A DNA stretch of 64,000 nt from Flaccisagitta enflata (Eukaryota; Chaetognatha; Sagittoidea; Aphragmophora), in the NCBI GenBank assembly GCA_965153355.1, contig OZ231126.1:3658001-3722000 (forward strand). Direction: 5' to 3'. Each line of letters opens with the position of its first letter. Position 1 is the stretch's first letter. Position numbers and translations under genes: made by a program. This document shows, one piece after another, positions 9,996 through 20,031 of the stretch. The notes beneath the pieces are model-generated. The model saw nothing but the letters and a program-made list of their open reading frames with translations. It ran no database searches and was not told where the DNA came from.

Positions 9996-12806
9996 CTAAG
10001 CATCACTGTCGTTAGGATTTTGCGACTTCCATTTGTCATACGCTGATTTGAACGCATTGACCGATTTTTGTTGCCGTACTTTGTCCGGGATTTGATTCCA
10101 GGTTTTCGCGGCTCTGACATTGTAGAAGTTGCGTCTGACTTCCAGTCGAGCATACTCTTCTTTCAGGACATTTTTTCTCCTAGTCTCGTTCCCCTCCTCG
10201 ATGGTCGTGTTCCGCCGTGTTGGCCTTGCCCCCTCCTCTTCAATAAGGAACCAATTTTCCTTATTGACGCGGTTAAAACCGTTCAAGGTTTTAAATGCCT
10301 CGATGGCGTCTCCGCGCTCCCTTCTTTCCTCCAACGTTGTTAATCCAGTTTTTTTTAATTTTTCTTCGTACGATCCGCCGTGGACGTCCGAGAGCAAGCG
10401 GACAAATCTCTCTTGCACTTTCTCAAGAGTTTTTTTGTCCCCTTCTTGCCATGGCCTCCATGCTTGGACCGCGAACTCCATTTTCGGTCTGACAAAGGAC
10501 TTGTACAACGGTACTAAGTTTTTTTTGCTTCGAAAGTGAAAGGACCTCTGAATTTGTCCCAAGGTGAAATTTGCAGCTCTCGCTGCCACTGCACATTGTT
10601 TTCCAGGTTTCATGGAACTTTCCATCCACACTCCGAGGTCCTTTTCTTCTTTTGACTCTCCAATCTGCTGTCCACCCATGAAGTAGCAGAATTTTTTATT
10701 ACTGTGGCCAACATGCATGATTTTGCATTTCTCCGCGTTGAATGACATTCCCCATTCAATAGACCATTCTTCCAATTGGTTAATCGTCTCCTGCATCTGC
10801 TTGGCGTCGTCTTCATTCTGTACAATTTTCGCCACCTTTGTGTCGTCGGCGAAAAGAAGGATTAGGACTTCTTTCACAATCTTGCAAATGTCATTGATGA
10901 AAATGTCAAAAAGAGTTCCGTCGAGGACGGAACCCTGAACCACGCTGCTGATCACTTCAATCCACTCTGAGAAGGCTTCCTCCACTTTCACCCGTTGTCG
11001 TCGCCCTCTCAACCAATCGCGCAGCCACTCAAGCAGCTTGCCTTTTATTCCAAACGCTTCCAACTTGATCATCAGCCGTTGATGACTGACCTTGTCAAAG
11101 GCCTTAGAAAAGTCCAAGTAGAGTACATCGTAGGGCTTTCCTTCGTCGATCCACTTCGTCGTTTGGTTGTTGAATTCCACGAGATTCGTCATGACCGACC
11201 GACCCGCTCTGAAGTCGTGCTGATAGTTCGATATCAACTGATTTTCTTCCACGTATTTTGTTAATTCTTCCTTAACAATCCTCTCCATCATTTTGCCCGT
11301 TACATCAGTCAGACTCACGGGCCTGTAGTTGCTTGGCTCCGATTTTTTTCCTTTTTTATAGATTGGAGTCACCTCTGCGTCTCTCCAGGCATCAGGGATT
11401 TTGCCGGTGTCCATCGATTCTCTGAACAGGATCTTAAGTGGTTCTGCAATTTCATTACGAATTTCCTTTAAGACTCTCGGTGGAATTCCGTCGGGTCCCG
11501 CCGCTGAATGCTCCTTTAAATTGTCAATTATCCGCATTACTGTCTCTTTCTCTATTTTCACGTCGCTAATCTCCGTTCCATTTGCCGTTGACTCGATGGT
11601 TGGCACTTCCCCTTCGTCCCGAGTAAACACCGACCCGTACTGTTCATTCAGTAACGTCGCTTGTTGTTTCGCGTCGGTTATGACTTTTTTATTTTTATCC
11701 ATCAGAGGCCCAATTTTACTCCGAGTCTTCTTCGCTCTATTGACAAACGCGTAAAACATCTTGGGATTGGTTTTACGACATTCTGCGATTTTTTTCTCGT
11801 GAGAATTCTTCTTTTTTCTTATCTTCTTCTTTACTTCCGCGACTTTCTTTCGATAGTCCGTTCTATCCTTCTCCTTCTTTGTCTCCTTCCACCTCTTCCA
11901 CGCTTCTTTCTTCTCTTTCAGACATCGCTTGATGTCCACGTCCATCCATGGGGGATTCTTTTTCGATCTCCTTTTTTTCATTGGAATATGTTCCTTCATC
12001 AACTCACAGACCGTCTCTTTTATAGAGTTCCACATTTCGTTTGCATCTTTCCCGCTTAACTCTTGATGCCAGTTCACCTTGGCCATCCCTCTCCGCATCT
12101 CTATAAAGTTGGCCCGTCCAAAATCCATAATCATTCTTTCTTCCTCTTTTTCCGCCGCCACTCTTATTTTGAACGTGATGAGATCATGATCGCTGCCTCC
12201 AATTCTTCCGTCAGTTTTCACTTCCGAGACTACCTCCTCTTTATCACAAAGGACAAGATCGAGCAAATTCCCGCTTGTATGTGTTGGCTCCGTCACATAC
12301 TGTTCCATGAATAATTCGTTTGTTGCTTCATAAAATCCTCGTCCTTTCTCGTTCGCAATTCCATTCGCCCAATCGATTCCCGGAAAGTTAAAGTCGCCGG
12401 TAAGAATGTTTGTGCCTCGCATCTCTTTTACCATCACACAAAGACCGTCATCATTGTCTTTCCTTGAATTGGGCGATCTATAAATCACGTGCAACTTTAC
12501 TTCTTTGCATCCGTTTTTTATTTCTATCGACACGTTTTGGTTGAAATCCGGGTTCTCGTCCAATTTTCGCGCATTGAGATTTTTTTCGATGTAAATTAAA
12601 ATTCCTCCTCCTCTCCCTTTTTCAGTGTCATTTCGGTCCGATCTCCCGATAATCTCATATCCGTCTACGTGCAGATATTCATTTCCGATTCCCCCATGAG
12701 TCCAGGTCTCCGTGATGGCCACAATATCCGGTTTATCCATTGCCATCCATGCTTTTAGTTCGTCCATTTTACTAACTATACTCTGCGCATTTGCCACCAT
12801 CACCAT
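9996..12806 (-). CDS. LINE ORF2: endonuclease-reverse transcriptase
   Basis: This encodes the element's mobilisation enzyme, which nicks chromosomal DNA and copies its RNA at the nick. The 936-aa reading from Met at 12806 starts at the endonuclease (VMVANAQSIVSK). It carries GDFN and, near residue 200, GGSDHD, both expected of the active site. The RT follows, with SKAFDKVSH and FADD (about residues 652-655, positions 10842-10853), then a C-terminal region with a WNQIPD motif. The frame is open upstream to 13010, but 12806 lies 11 nt after the ORF1 stop and directly before the endonuclease, so I prefer it. Odd point: the motif usually PQGSVLGP reads VQGSVLDG. No internal stop, so the copy may be young. 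Confidence 0.85.
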   Translation of the reverse strand: MVMVANAQSIVSKMDELKAWMAMDKPDIVAITETWTHGGIGNEYLHVDGYEIIGRSDRNDTEKGRGGGILIYIEKNLNARKLDENPDFNQNVSIEIKNGCKEVKLHVIYRSPNSRKDNDDGLCVMVKEMRGTNILTGDFNFPGIDWANGIANEKGRGFYEATNELFMEQYVTEPTHTSGNLLDLVLCDKEEVVSEVKTDGRIGGSDHDLITFKIRVAAEKEEERMIMDFGRANFIEMRRGMAKVNWHQELSGKDANEMWNSIKETVCELMKEHIPMKKRRSKKNPPWMDVDIKRCLKEKKEAWKRWKETKKEKDRTDYRKKVAEVKKKIRKKKNSHEKKIAECRKTNPKMFYAFVNRAKKTRSKIGPLMDKNKKVITDAKQQATLLNEQYGSVFTRDEGEVPTIESTANGTEISDVKIEKETVMRIIDNLKEHSAAGPDGIPPRVLKEIRNEIAEPLKILFRESMDTGKIPDAWRDAEVTPIYKKGKKSEPSNYRPVSLTDVTGKMMERIVKEELTKYVEENQLISNYQHDFRAGRSVMTNLVEFNNQTTKWIDEGKPYDVLYLDFSKAFDKVSHQRLMIKLEAFGIKGKLLEWLRDWLRGRRQRVKVEEAFSEWIEVISSVVQGSVLDGTLFDIFINDICKIVKEVLILLFADDTKVAKIVQNEDDAKQMQETINQLEEWSIEWGMSFNAEKCKIMHVGHSNKKFCYFMGGQQIGESKEEKDLGVWMESSMKPGKQCAVAARAANFTLGQIQRSFHFRSKKNLVPLYKSFVRPKMEFAVQAWRPWQEGDKKTLEKVQERFVRLLSDVHGGSYEEKLKKTGLTTLEERRERGDAIEAFKTLNGFNRVNKENWFLIEEEGARPTRRNTTIEEGNETRRKNVLKEEYARLEVRRNFYNVRAAKTWNQIPDKVRQQKSVNAFKSAYDKWKSQNPNDSDA

Positions 12807-12817
12807 GAGATCCTTTT

Positions 12818-13802
12818 TCACCGAACCTCCCACCAAACCACTTTTCTCTCGCCTTTGATGGTTTTTACTCGATGCGACCCTCCCGTCCGCCCATCGTTTT
12901 TTGCAATTTCGTTCAGACGATCCGCTTCTTCCCTCAATTCTGCTTCCTTTTTCCTCGCTTCCTCTCGTTGCTTCCGCGTTAGGTCCGGCGCAACAAACAC
13001 GCCTTTCCACGCATCCTTCCTCCCCAGCAGATACGCTTTCCTTTTCAGCGCCTCTCTCGTTCCTTCGTCGTGGATCTTGACAACGATTGGACGAGGTTTG
13101 CCCGCACCTTCCTTTTTTCCTGCACGGAAAAGGACCTCCACTTCCCCGGCGATTTCCACGTCGATCTCCTCGGCGATTTTCCGGATCACCGCCGCGTCCT
13201 CTTCTTTCTCCTCAGCTGGTTCCGTTTTCTCCGATTCCTTCACCCCAAACACCACAATGTTAGACGCCTTCTTCTCCTGCTCCTTCATCTCCACCGACAT
13301 CTCTTCCTTTACTTCCTTCTTCGCCTGCTCCATTCCCGATTCTATTTCCTTCTCCATGTCGCCAACTTTCTCCCTCACCTGCTCGTTGTTGTCCCGCATC
13401 CTTGCAATTTGCTCTTCCAGCAACTTGATTTTCGCGCAATTCGCTTCCTCGTTTTTTTTTCAACTCGGCCACTTCCTTTTTGAGATCCGTGAGCGATGTG
13501 TTGAGAAAGCCTATCACTCTCCTACACGATGCGCAGATGAAGGACGCTTTGCTGAAGAAGGCATAGAACTTGTCGGCCATGTCTACAAGTTCTGGCGTCA
13601 CACCTTCCACGCATTTTATATGCCACCAGTATCGGCAGAGGGTGCATAGGCATGCATCCTTTGTCGTCGTTTCCCCGAAACATCGCCCGCAGGGATTTTT
13701 CACATTCGCCGTATCCCTTTTTTCTCTGTCGCCAGCTCCGTCGCCGGCGCCGACGCCAGCTCCGTCGCCGGCGCCATCGCCCGCACCGTCGCCAGCTCCC
13801 AT
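12818..13802 (-). pseudogene. LINE ORF1: PHD-type zinc finger plus coiled coil, one frameshift
   Basis: ORF1 proteins of this group bind the element RNA. The start ATG at 13802 opens a G/A/D-rich repeat. A Cys4-His-Cys3-like finger follows (CGRCFG, CLCTLC, HIKC, FICASC), then a coiled coil. At a run of nine to ten T near 13449-13458 the frame shifts. The other frame continues with EEQIARMRDNNEQ, NIVVFGVKE and DLTRKQREEARKKE, the RRM-like and C-terminal part found in LINE ORF1 proteins, to a stop at 12818. A homopolymer error or a real one-base indel would both explain the shift. The two frames together give about 328 residues. Confidence 0.7.
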
Positions 13803-14086
13803 TTTCTTGACACGTCTGCTTGGCGTTGCGTCACTGTCTGTTCCGACTTCCGATTCGTTTCCCAGCGTGTGTCTCTTTCACTTAATGTCACTTTTGCTTG
13901 ATAAATGTTTCACGTTTGTTTTTGACAATGTCTCAGCCCGAGACCGTCTTGTCTCCCAGGGTCTTTCTTTTTAGATAGCCCGAGACCGTTTGTCTCCCAG
14001 GGACTTTAAACAAATTGAAACTACTCAATTATAAGCTCCTCAAGACACTTCAGATAGAGAAAATAGATTTAATTAAGCAAATAAAA

Positions 14087-14400
14087 GAATTTGGGCCTTG
14101 AGACTGCAATTTGAGGGGGGGATAGAGAAGAAGAAGAAGAAGAAGAAGAAGAAGAAGAAGAAGGAGAAGGAGAAAATTCCCCATATGTGTGAAAGCATAG
14201 GTCATCGACCCCTTCGGGGCCGCTGCCCAAAAGGGCTGATTCAGGGCCTGTGAGGGCAAATTTCAGGCCTGAAAGAGCAGATTGATGTCTGAGGGCTGAT
14301 TTGACGCCTGAGAGGTCTGATTTGAGACTCGAGAGGCCCAATTTGTAGCCTGAGTGACCTGATTTGAGGTTTGAAAGGCCTGATTTTGGGCCTGAAAAGT
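14087..14400. mobile_element. Family C element, right part, with (GAA)n
   Basis: GGGCCTTGAGACTGCAATTTG units, (GAA)n at about 14128-14172, TTCCCCATATGTGTGAAAGC, and the terminal GGGGCCGCTGCCC at 14217-14229. The stretch is followed by degenerate CCTGAGAGGTCTGATTTGAG units. It mirrors 9662-9858 across the LINE. Confidence 0.65.
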
Positions 14401-14899
14401 CAAGATGAGGATGGATGAACGAACGGACAGACGCATGGACGAATAAAAATGTCCCTCTGTGTTCTACGGGAGGGCATGACGATAGGTAACATGTACAAGA
14501 ATAACGCCAGAAATGACCATTTTGTGCAATTTAAACATTTGCATGAATCAACGATGAATTGACTGACCAACCAACAGACTAACCAACTAACCAACCAACT
14601 AATCAACCAACCAAAAGAAGTAGAGGGAAGCACATAAAAGCCTTGAGCTTGCAAAACTTGTTTTTATCTGTAAGAAAATCGCCCAAAGAGAGCGATTTCA
14701 ATGTGCCGCCACTTCTGCCGCCTCTTCCTCCTCCTCCTCCTCCTCACTATCCTCCTCCTCCCTCTCCTACTCCCTGAGATATCATAAAGTTTTCTAATTC
14801 ATTCTTGTATGATGTATACTTTACCCCTCCAAAAAGAAACACCTCTTTGATGAATTTTTGAATTTTCATTGTCTTTCGAAATATACGCTAATAATGAAA
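14401..14899. other. No gene seen
   Basis: It contains GACGGAC and CCAACCAACTAA low-complexity runs (about 14410-14620) and a (TCCTCC)n tract at 14726-14765. No exon, RNA gene or element end could be supported. Confidence 0.45.
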
Positions 14900-15085
14900 T
14901 AAAGGCAAAATCAGCAAAATCTCATTTGCATATTACGGTCAAATCGCGAGTACCTAAAACTACCCCTAGTAATGAAAAAAGAGTTTCTACCCATTCCTAA
15001 GTCCCATAACCGTCATAAAAATGGGCCATGAGATCAATGTGCTGTGAATTACTCATTACACTACAGCTTAATATCCATATATAAA
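14900..15085. repeat. Right copy of the distant inverted repeat
   Basis: ATCTCATTTGCATATTACGG, GTCAAATCGCGAGTACC, CCGTCATAAAAATGGGCC and TACAGCTTAATATCCATAT are the reverse complement of the order seen at 7433-7630. Confidence 0.7.
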
Positions 15086-15458
15086 ATTTGATCAAATTCC
15101 CAACCACCCTATTGTAATACCCTGCCCTAACCTGAACCAAGCCCCAACTTAAGCCTTAGTCAAAACCCAAACTCATCCCTAATCCTGACTAACCCAGCCC
15201 TGACACAGAGACATAGCCTTTAAACTCAATTGAATCCTTGGTAGTGGTGCAAAACCGCCCGTTAACGCCGAAAAAGCTAACGGCCCCCGACCGACCAAAA
15301 AATCGGGAAAAAGTCAACCCTACGAAAAAGGAAAAAAGGAAATGTTTTGCTCTCGTAATCCTTGAGATTTAATATCTCAGATTCCCAGAATCATGCAAAT
15401 AAACAAGAGACGCGGGTGAGCAGGAACATCCAACCCTCATCTACATCCCGCTAAAAAC
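15086..15458. other. No gene seen; short telomere-like stretch
   Basis: CCTAACC/CCCAAC-type units occur near 15110-15210. The remainder has no recognisable feature. Confidence 0.4.
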
Positions 15459-15461
15459 ATT

Positions 15462-16284
15462 TTAAGGTGCGCCATAGCACCTCTATAACTAGCTCTGTCT
15501 GTTGGTCGGTTGGTCGGTAACGCTCGAGTTGAAAATATCTAAAAGAAGCAAAAATCACTGGAAATGATTCAGAAATATGCTATGATGATTTCTAGGTGCG
15601 CCATAGCACCTCTATAAGAGGCCCTGTCCGTCCGTCCGTCCGTCCGTCCAACCAACCGTTGTTCACGCTCGAATGAAAAATCGCTAAAAATGTTTGAAAT
15701 TAATTGAAAGCTCATTTCGATCATCATTGATGATACTCGTCATTTCATCTACTAGAATAATCAGCTACGGTTAGTTGGGGATAGGTCTGATAGAGCTGGT
15801 GATAGGTCGGATAGGTCTGATAGAGCTGGGGATAGGTCTGGTAGAGCTCGGGATTGTTCTGATAGAGCTCAGGATAGGTATGTTAGAGTTAAGGATATTA
15901 ACAGCTCTCAGAAATATATAAAAATCATTATTTCCTCTTGTCCATTTCAAACTAGACCAATATTGACCTGAGGAATCAACTCAGACCATTAAAAATGCTC
16001 TCAGGTCAATTTTTCGATCCCCATGGCCTAAGGTTCTTAGGTCAAAAACCATATAAAGTCAAATTTTCAAAATTGTTGATAGAGCTAAGGAAAGGTCTGA
16101 TAGAGCTCAGGATAGGTCTGATAAGAGCTAGGGATAGGTCTGATAGAGCTGGTGATAGGTCGGATAGGTTTGATTGAGCTCAGGATAGGTCTGATAGAGC
16201 TAGGGATAGGTCTGATGGAGCTAGGGATAGGTCTAAGAATAAATAACGCCCGGCGCACCGTCTTGGCCCATGTATCCCGCCTTG
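15462..16284 (+). mobile_element. Hairpin-ended family B elements with a 21-bp minisatellite
   Basis: Two hairpin starts, AGGTGCGCCATAGCACCTCT, lie at about 15462 and 15593. Each is followed by a GTCG or GTCC tract. The second carries ATAGGTCTGATAGAGCTGGGG units (15780-15890 and 16075-16240) and ends GGCGCACCGTCTTGGCCC...CGCCTTGTT. The third arm GCGCACC matches the hairpin arm. Confidence 0.7.
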
Positions 16285-16306
16285 TTGATTTATTTCTGTT
16301 TTCCAG

Positions 16307-16563
16307 ATTCGACGCTCGTCAGGCGAATGTGAATCGGTGGAATAGGAAAGCAGAAAACCCGACACGTGGTACTACTTTTTTGGTCAAATGAAATAGTATT
16401 GCTCCGCTAAAGAGACACAGTTACTAGCGAGACAAAACTCTTCCCATTTTCCTTTGATTCAGGGAATGCGCTTTTGGAGAGACTAACGAAGGGGTTGGAT
16501 GAGCTTAAGTTGAAGAGAAGGCAGCACATGGTCATGAATCTTCGCGGTGCGTTAATGGCTTGA
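16307..16563 (+). CDS. Possible two-exon gene 3' end, unrecognised
   Basis: A strong acceptor (TTATTTCTGTTTTCCAG) opens an exon at 16307-16368 reading FDARQANVNRWNRKAENPTR and ending CGTG|GTAC. A second acceptor (CCATTTTCCTTTGATTCAG) opens 16463-16563, reading GNALLERLTKGLDELKLKR and on to a stop. The phases agree across the 94-bp intron. The joined reading is charged and heptad-like, suggesting a coiled coil. No upstream exons were found, since a family B element directly precedes it. It may be a gene fragment or coincidence. Confidence 0.25.
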
Positions 16564-16755
16564 CCACACAGTAGCTTCACAATGAAAGAATCATTTCTGA
16601 GCATCAAAAAGCCGTCTTTGAAACCTTGTGTTTGATGCGCCTAAAAATACGTCAGTCTGTAGGTCTGCCTATCAAGCTTTGTTGCTTTGGCAATCGACCA
16701 CAAGTGCTTGCCCGCTTGAAATTGGCAAAACAACAGTTTCTTTTAGGGGTACACT
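16564..16755. other. No further feature seen
   Basis: Sequence between the putative exons and the TIR element. No exon or repeat is recognised. Confidence 0.35.
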
Positions 16756-17574
16756 CTGAGGCGGATCAACAATGCGCGGGGCCCTAGGCTTGGCTAGGGC
16801 GCGGGGCCCCCCAACCCCCATCTGCCCCCCCCCTGTCAGCTTGAAGATCAACAAAGCGCGGGTCTTTAGGCTTGACTGGAAGGTGAACCCCCAATCTCTT
16901 TTTTAGATCCCCTGGCATCATATATATCATTTTCCTATTTCTACAATTACATTTGTCATACAATATTCAATATTTCTGTTTGTTGATTTAAAAGATTTAA
17001 TTAATCTTTGTCTAATTAATTATGAAGCAAAAAACAAAATACAGCATTTGGTTTTGATTGAACTGAAAAAAAAAGTTGTTTGGCTTTAAAAATCTCAAAG
17101 TAGTTTTCAAAGCAAATAATGTCATTTATGCTATTCATATTCAAGCTTAACATATAGTTTCTATTCTTTTAAAGATACAAGATATTTGTTACTGATCTTT
17201 TTCCTGTTTCTGTTTTGAATAATACCTCTGCAATTGTTTACCATCATTGAGCATCAAATACACTCATGCAGATCACAATTCTTATTGATCGTTTTTCTGT
17301 TTTTTTTTCTTCATTTTTTTTCCTATTTTTAGGTGCGCCATAGCACCTCTATAACTAGCTCTGTCTGTCGGTCGGTCGGTCGGTCGGTCGGTCGGTCGGT
17401 CAGTTGGTCGGTCACGCTCGAGTTGAAAATCTCAAAAAGAAGCAAAAATCACTTTAAATGATTCAGAAATATGCTAGAATGATTCCCAGATGCGCCATAG
17501 CACCTCTATAAGAGGTTCTGTCCGTCTGTCCATACGTCGGTCACGCTCGAATGAAAACTCGCTGAAAACTCATT

Positions 17575-18490
17575 TCATTCATTTCAATCACTAAAATTCG
17601 TTTCATTCACTAAAATGCATTTCATTCACTAAAATTCATTTCATTCATTCATTCATTCATTCATCATTCATTTCATTCATTTCATTCATTCATTCATTTC
17701 ACTCATTCATTCATTTCATTCATTCATTTCATTCATTTCATTCATTCATTCATTTCATTCATTCATTTCATTCATTCATTTCATTCATTTGTTTCTTTAT
17801 ATTCATTCATTTCATTCATTTCATATATTTCATTCATTCATTTCATTCATTTCATTCATTTCATTCATTTCGTTCATTCTATTCAATTCATTCATTCCAT
17901 TCATTCATTCATTTATTTCACTCATTCATTTCAATCATTCATTTCATTCATTGATTTCATCCATTCATTTCATTCATTCATTTCATTCATTCATTTCATT
18001 CACATTCATTTTATTCATTCATTCATTCATTCATTCATTCATTCATTCATTTCATTCATTCATTCATTCATTCATTCATTCATTTCATTCATTCATTTCA
18101 TTCATTCATTTCATTCATTCATTTCATTCATTCATTTCATTCTTTCATTTCATTCTTTCATTTCATTCCTCCATTTCATTCATTTCATTTCATTCTTTCA
18201 TTTCATTCCTCCATTTCATTCATTTCATTTCATTCAGTTCATTCATTCATTTTTCATTCATTTCATTCATTCATTTCATTCATTCATTTCATTCATTCAT
18301 TTCATTCATTCATTTCATTCATTCATTTCATTCATTCATTTCATTCATTTCATTCATTCATTCATTCATTTCATTCATTCATTTCATTCATTCATTTCAT
18401 TCATTCATTCATTTCATTCATTTCATTCATTCATTCATTTCATTCATTCATTCATTCATTTCATTCATTCATTCATTTCATTCATTCACT
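17575..18490 (+). repeat. (TTCA)n / TTCATTTCATTCA satellite array
   Basis: Almost pure tetranucleotide repeat with TTTCATTCAT variants. It produces a long open frame of F/H/S/I residues that is only a repeat translation. Confidence 0.9.
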
Positions 18491-18894
18491 GAAAATGTTT
18501 GAAACCAATTAAAAACTCATTTTGTTCATTTCGTTCACTGATATACATTTCATTCACAAAAATTCATTTCATTTACTAAAATTCATTTCATTCACTAAAA
18601 TAATCAGCTACGTTGAGGTCATTCTTTAAAATTCATTTCACTCATTCATTCATTCATTCATTAAATGATTATTCAATTAATTAATTGATTAATTAATTAA
18701 TAAATTAATTGATTAGTTAATTAATTAATTAATCAATTACCTAATTAATTAATTAATCAATTCATTCATTTCATTGCATTGGCTGAAAATGTTTGAAATC
18801 AATTGAAAACTCATTTTGTTCATTTCATTCACGAAAATTCATTTCATTCACTAAAATTCATTTCATTCACTAAAATAATCAGCTATGTTGAGGT

Positions 18895-19130
18895 CTGATC
18901 AAGCTGGGGATAGGTCAGATAGGTCTGGTGATTGGACGGATAGGTATGGGGATAGGTCTGATAGAGCTCGGGATAGGTCTGATAGAGCTCGGGATAGGTC
19001 TGATAGAGCTCGGGATAGGTCTGATAGAGCTCGGGATAGGTCTGATAGAGCTCAGGATAGGTCTGATAGAGCTGAGGATAGGTCTGATAGAGCTAGGGAT
19101 AGGTCTGATGGAGCTAGAGATAGGTCTAAG
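18895..19130 (+). repeat. 21-bp minisatellite ATAGGTCTGATAGAGCTCGGG
   Basis: About ten units with small changes. The unit length is divisible by three, so several frames stay open (reading DRSDRAR and similar). Also present at 15780-15890, 16075-16240 and 22256-22470. Confidence 0.85.
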
Positions 19131-19396
19131 AATTAATGCGCCCGGCACCGTCTTGGCCCGTGTATCCGGCCTTGTTTCTTCTTCTCTTTTATTCTTTACC
19201 TTTTTTCTTTACTTATTATCTTTTGTTACTGTCCTGTTTCTTTTTTCTTTTTTGAGAGGCAGGCTGAGGCCCCTGAGGCTGAGCCCCCTGAGGCGCGGGG
19301 CCTAGGCCCAAGCCTATTAAGCCTATTGGGTGATCCGCCTCAGGTACATGAACAACCATCTGTCGATCTTTTGTTTTTAAGACTTTTTAAGCGGTT

Positions 19397-19680
19397 TTTA
19401 GATGCGTCCGTCAGGAACGCATCTCTATAAGAGGGTCTGTCCGTCGGTCCGTCCGTCGGTCCGTCGGTCCGTCCGTCCGTAACGCCTGTGCAAAACTTGC
19501 GTTTCTCGACTGTTTTTGGCCACGGTGAGATCAAATGATCGACAATCATGTTGTAAGAGTCTCCTATTCTAATTTGTCGTTTCATCTGTCTAGTCGTTCA
19601 TCTGTCTCTCCTTATATGTCACATGTTCAATACACGCAGAGACACAGTCCGGACGCATCGTTGCCCGGTCGGGCTTGTTT
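19397..19680 (+). mobile_element. Hairpin-ended element, GATGCGT type
   Basis: TTTTTAGATGCGTCC..., with a hairpin closing AACGCATCTCTATAAGAGG, then (GTCC/GTCG)n and AACGC. The far end GGACGCATCGTTGCCC...GGGCTTGTTT holds the third arm ACGCATC. Confidence 0.7.
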
Positions 19681-19770
19681 AAATTAGGGTTAGGGGTGGG
19701 GTTAGGGTTAGGGTTGGGGATAGTTTTAGGGTTAAGGTTAGGGACAAGGTTAGCTTTAGGGCTTAGGGTT
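19681..19770. repeat. Short TTAGGG-type array
   Basis: TTAGGGTTAGGGG, GTTAGGGTTAGGGTT and related units, about 90 bp. Interstitial. Confidence 0.75.
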
Positions 19771-20031
19771 GGCTGGGTTTTATGTGTTACGACCCGAAGC
19801 TATTCGAATGAAATTCGCTCTGGCGGAGGATTCTGAAAGAAAAACAAAATCATTCAGAGACTCAATCAGCAGCTCCCTTTTAAGTGCCGATACCATGAAA
19901 TCTGCGGTAGCTACAACAAATAGCCAAAACAAATTGCTTGTGCCTCCCATGATAAAGTTTGTTTCAAAACCTCAGCAATTCTTTGCATATTTGTTCCAGC
20001 TCTAAAACCTGCTACTAAGAGGGAACGTTAC
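19771..20031. repeat. Duplicated segment of unknown origin, copy 1 left part
   Basis: AGTGCCGATACCATGAA..., TTGCTTGTGCCTC..ATGATAAAGTTT and GTTCCAGCTCTAAAACCTGC match 31740-31868 and 32156-32190. The continuation after the inserted TIR and foldback elements is at about 23923-24190. On the minus strand it can be read as MGGTSNLFWLFVVATADFM, a signal-peptide-like stretch, so it may be the remnant of a multicopy gene. Confidence 0.45.

Larger units (their letters stand above)
9859..14005 (-). mobile_element. Nearly complete CR1-like LINE
   Basis: Minus-strand order: 5' region with a duplicated CCCGAGACCGT...TTGTCTCCCAGGG motif (about 13937-14003), ORF1 (13802-12818, one frameshift), ORF2 (12806-9996), a short 3'UTR, and a (CATCT)n tail at 9859-9882. 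Two ORFs with an apurinic-type endonuclease and reverse transcriptase, together with a short-repeat tail in place of poly(A), fit CR1/L2-group elements. The exact 5' end is uncertain. It splits a family C element. Confidence 0.85.
16756..19343. mobile_element. 2.6-kb terminal-inverted-repeat element, copy 1
   Basis: Both ends carry the perfect 13-bp inverted repeat CTGAGGCGGATCA. Subterminal CGCGGGGCCCTAGGCTT also occurs at both ends. The interior holds a family B element (from about 17331), a 900-bp (TTCA)n array (about 17575-18490), a TTAA-rich patch and ATAGGTCTGATAGAGCTCGGG units (18895-19125). A candidate duplicated flank GTACA lies next to both ends (16749-16753, and 19344-19348 on the right). 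Nearly identical to 20032-22690. Confidence 0.8.

Noticed and set aside
12855-13649. 264-codon plus-strand ORF
   Set aside because: Antisense shadow of LINE ORF1, whose minus-strand reading has the zinc finger and coiled-coil motifs.
17789-18502. 237-codon plus-strand ORF of F/H/S/I residues (and 21127-21841)
   Set aside because: It is a translation of the (TTCA)n satellite; unit length and composition keep all frames open.
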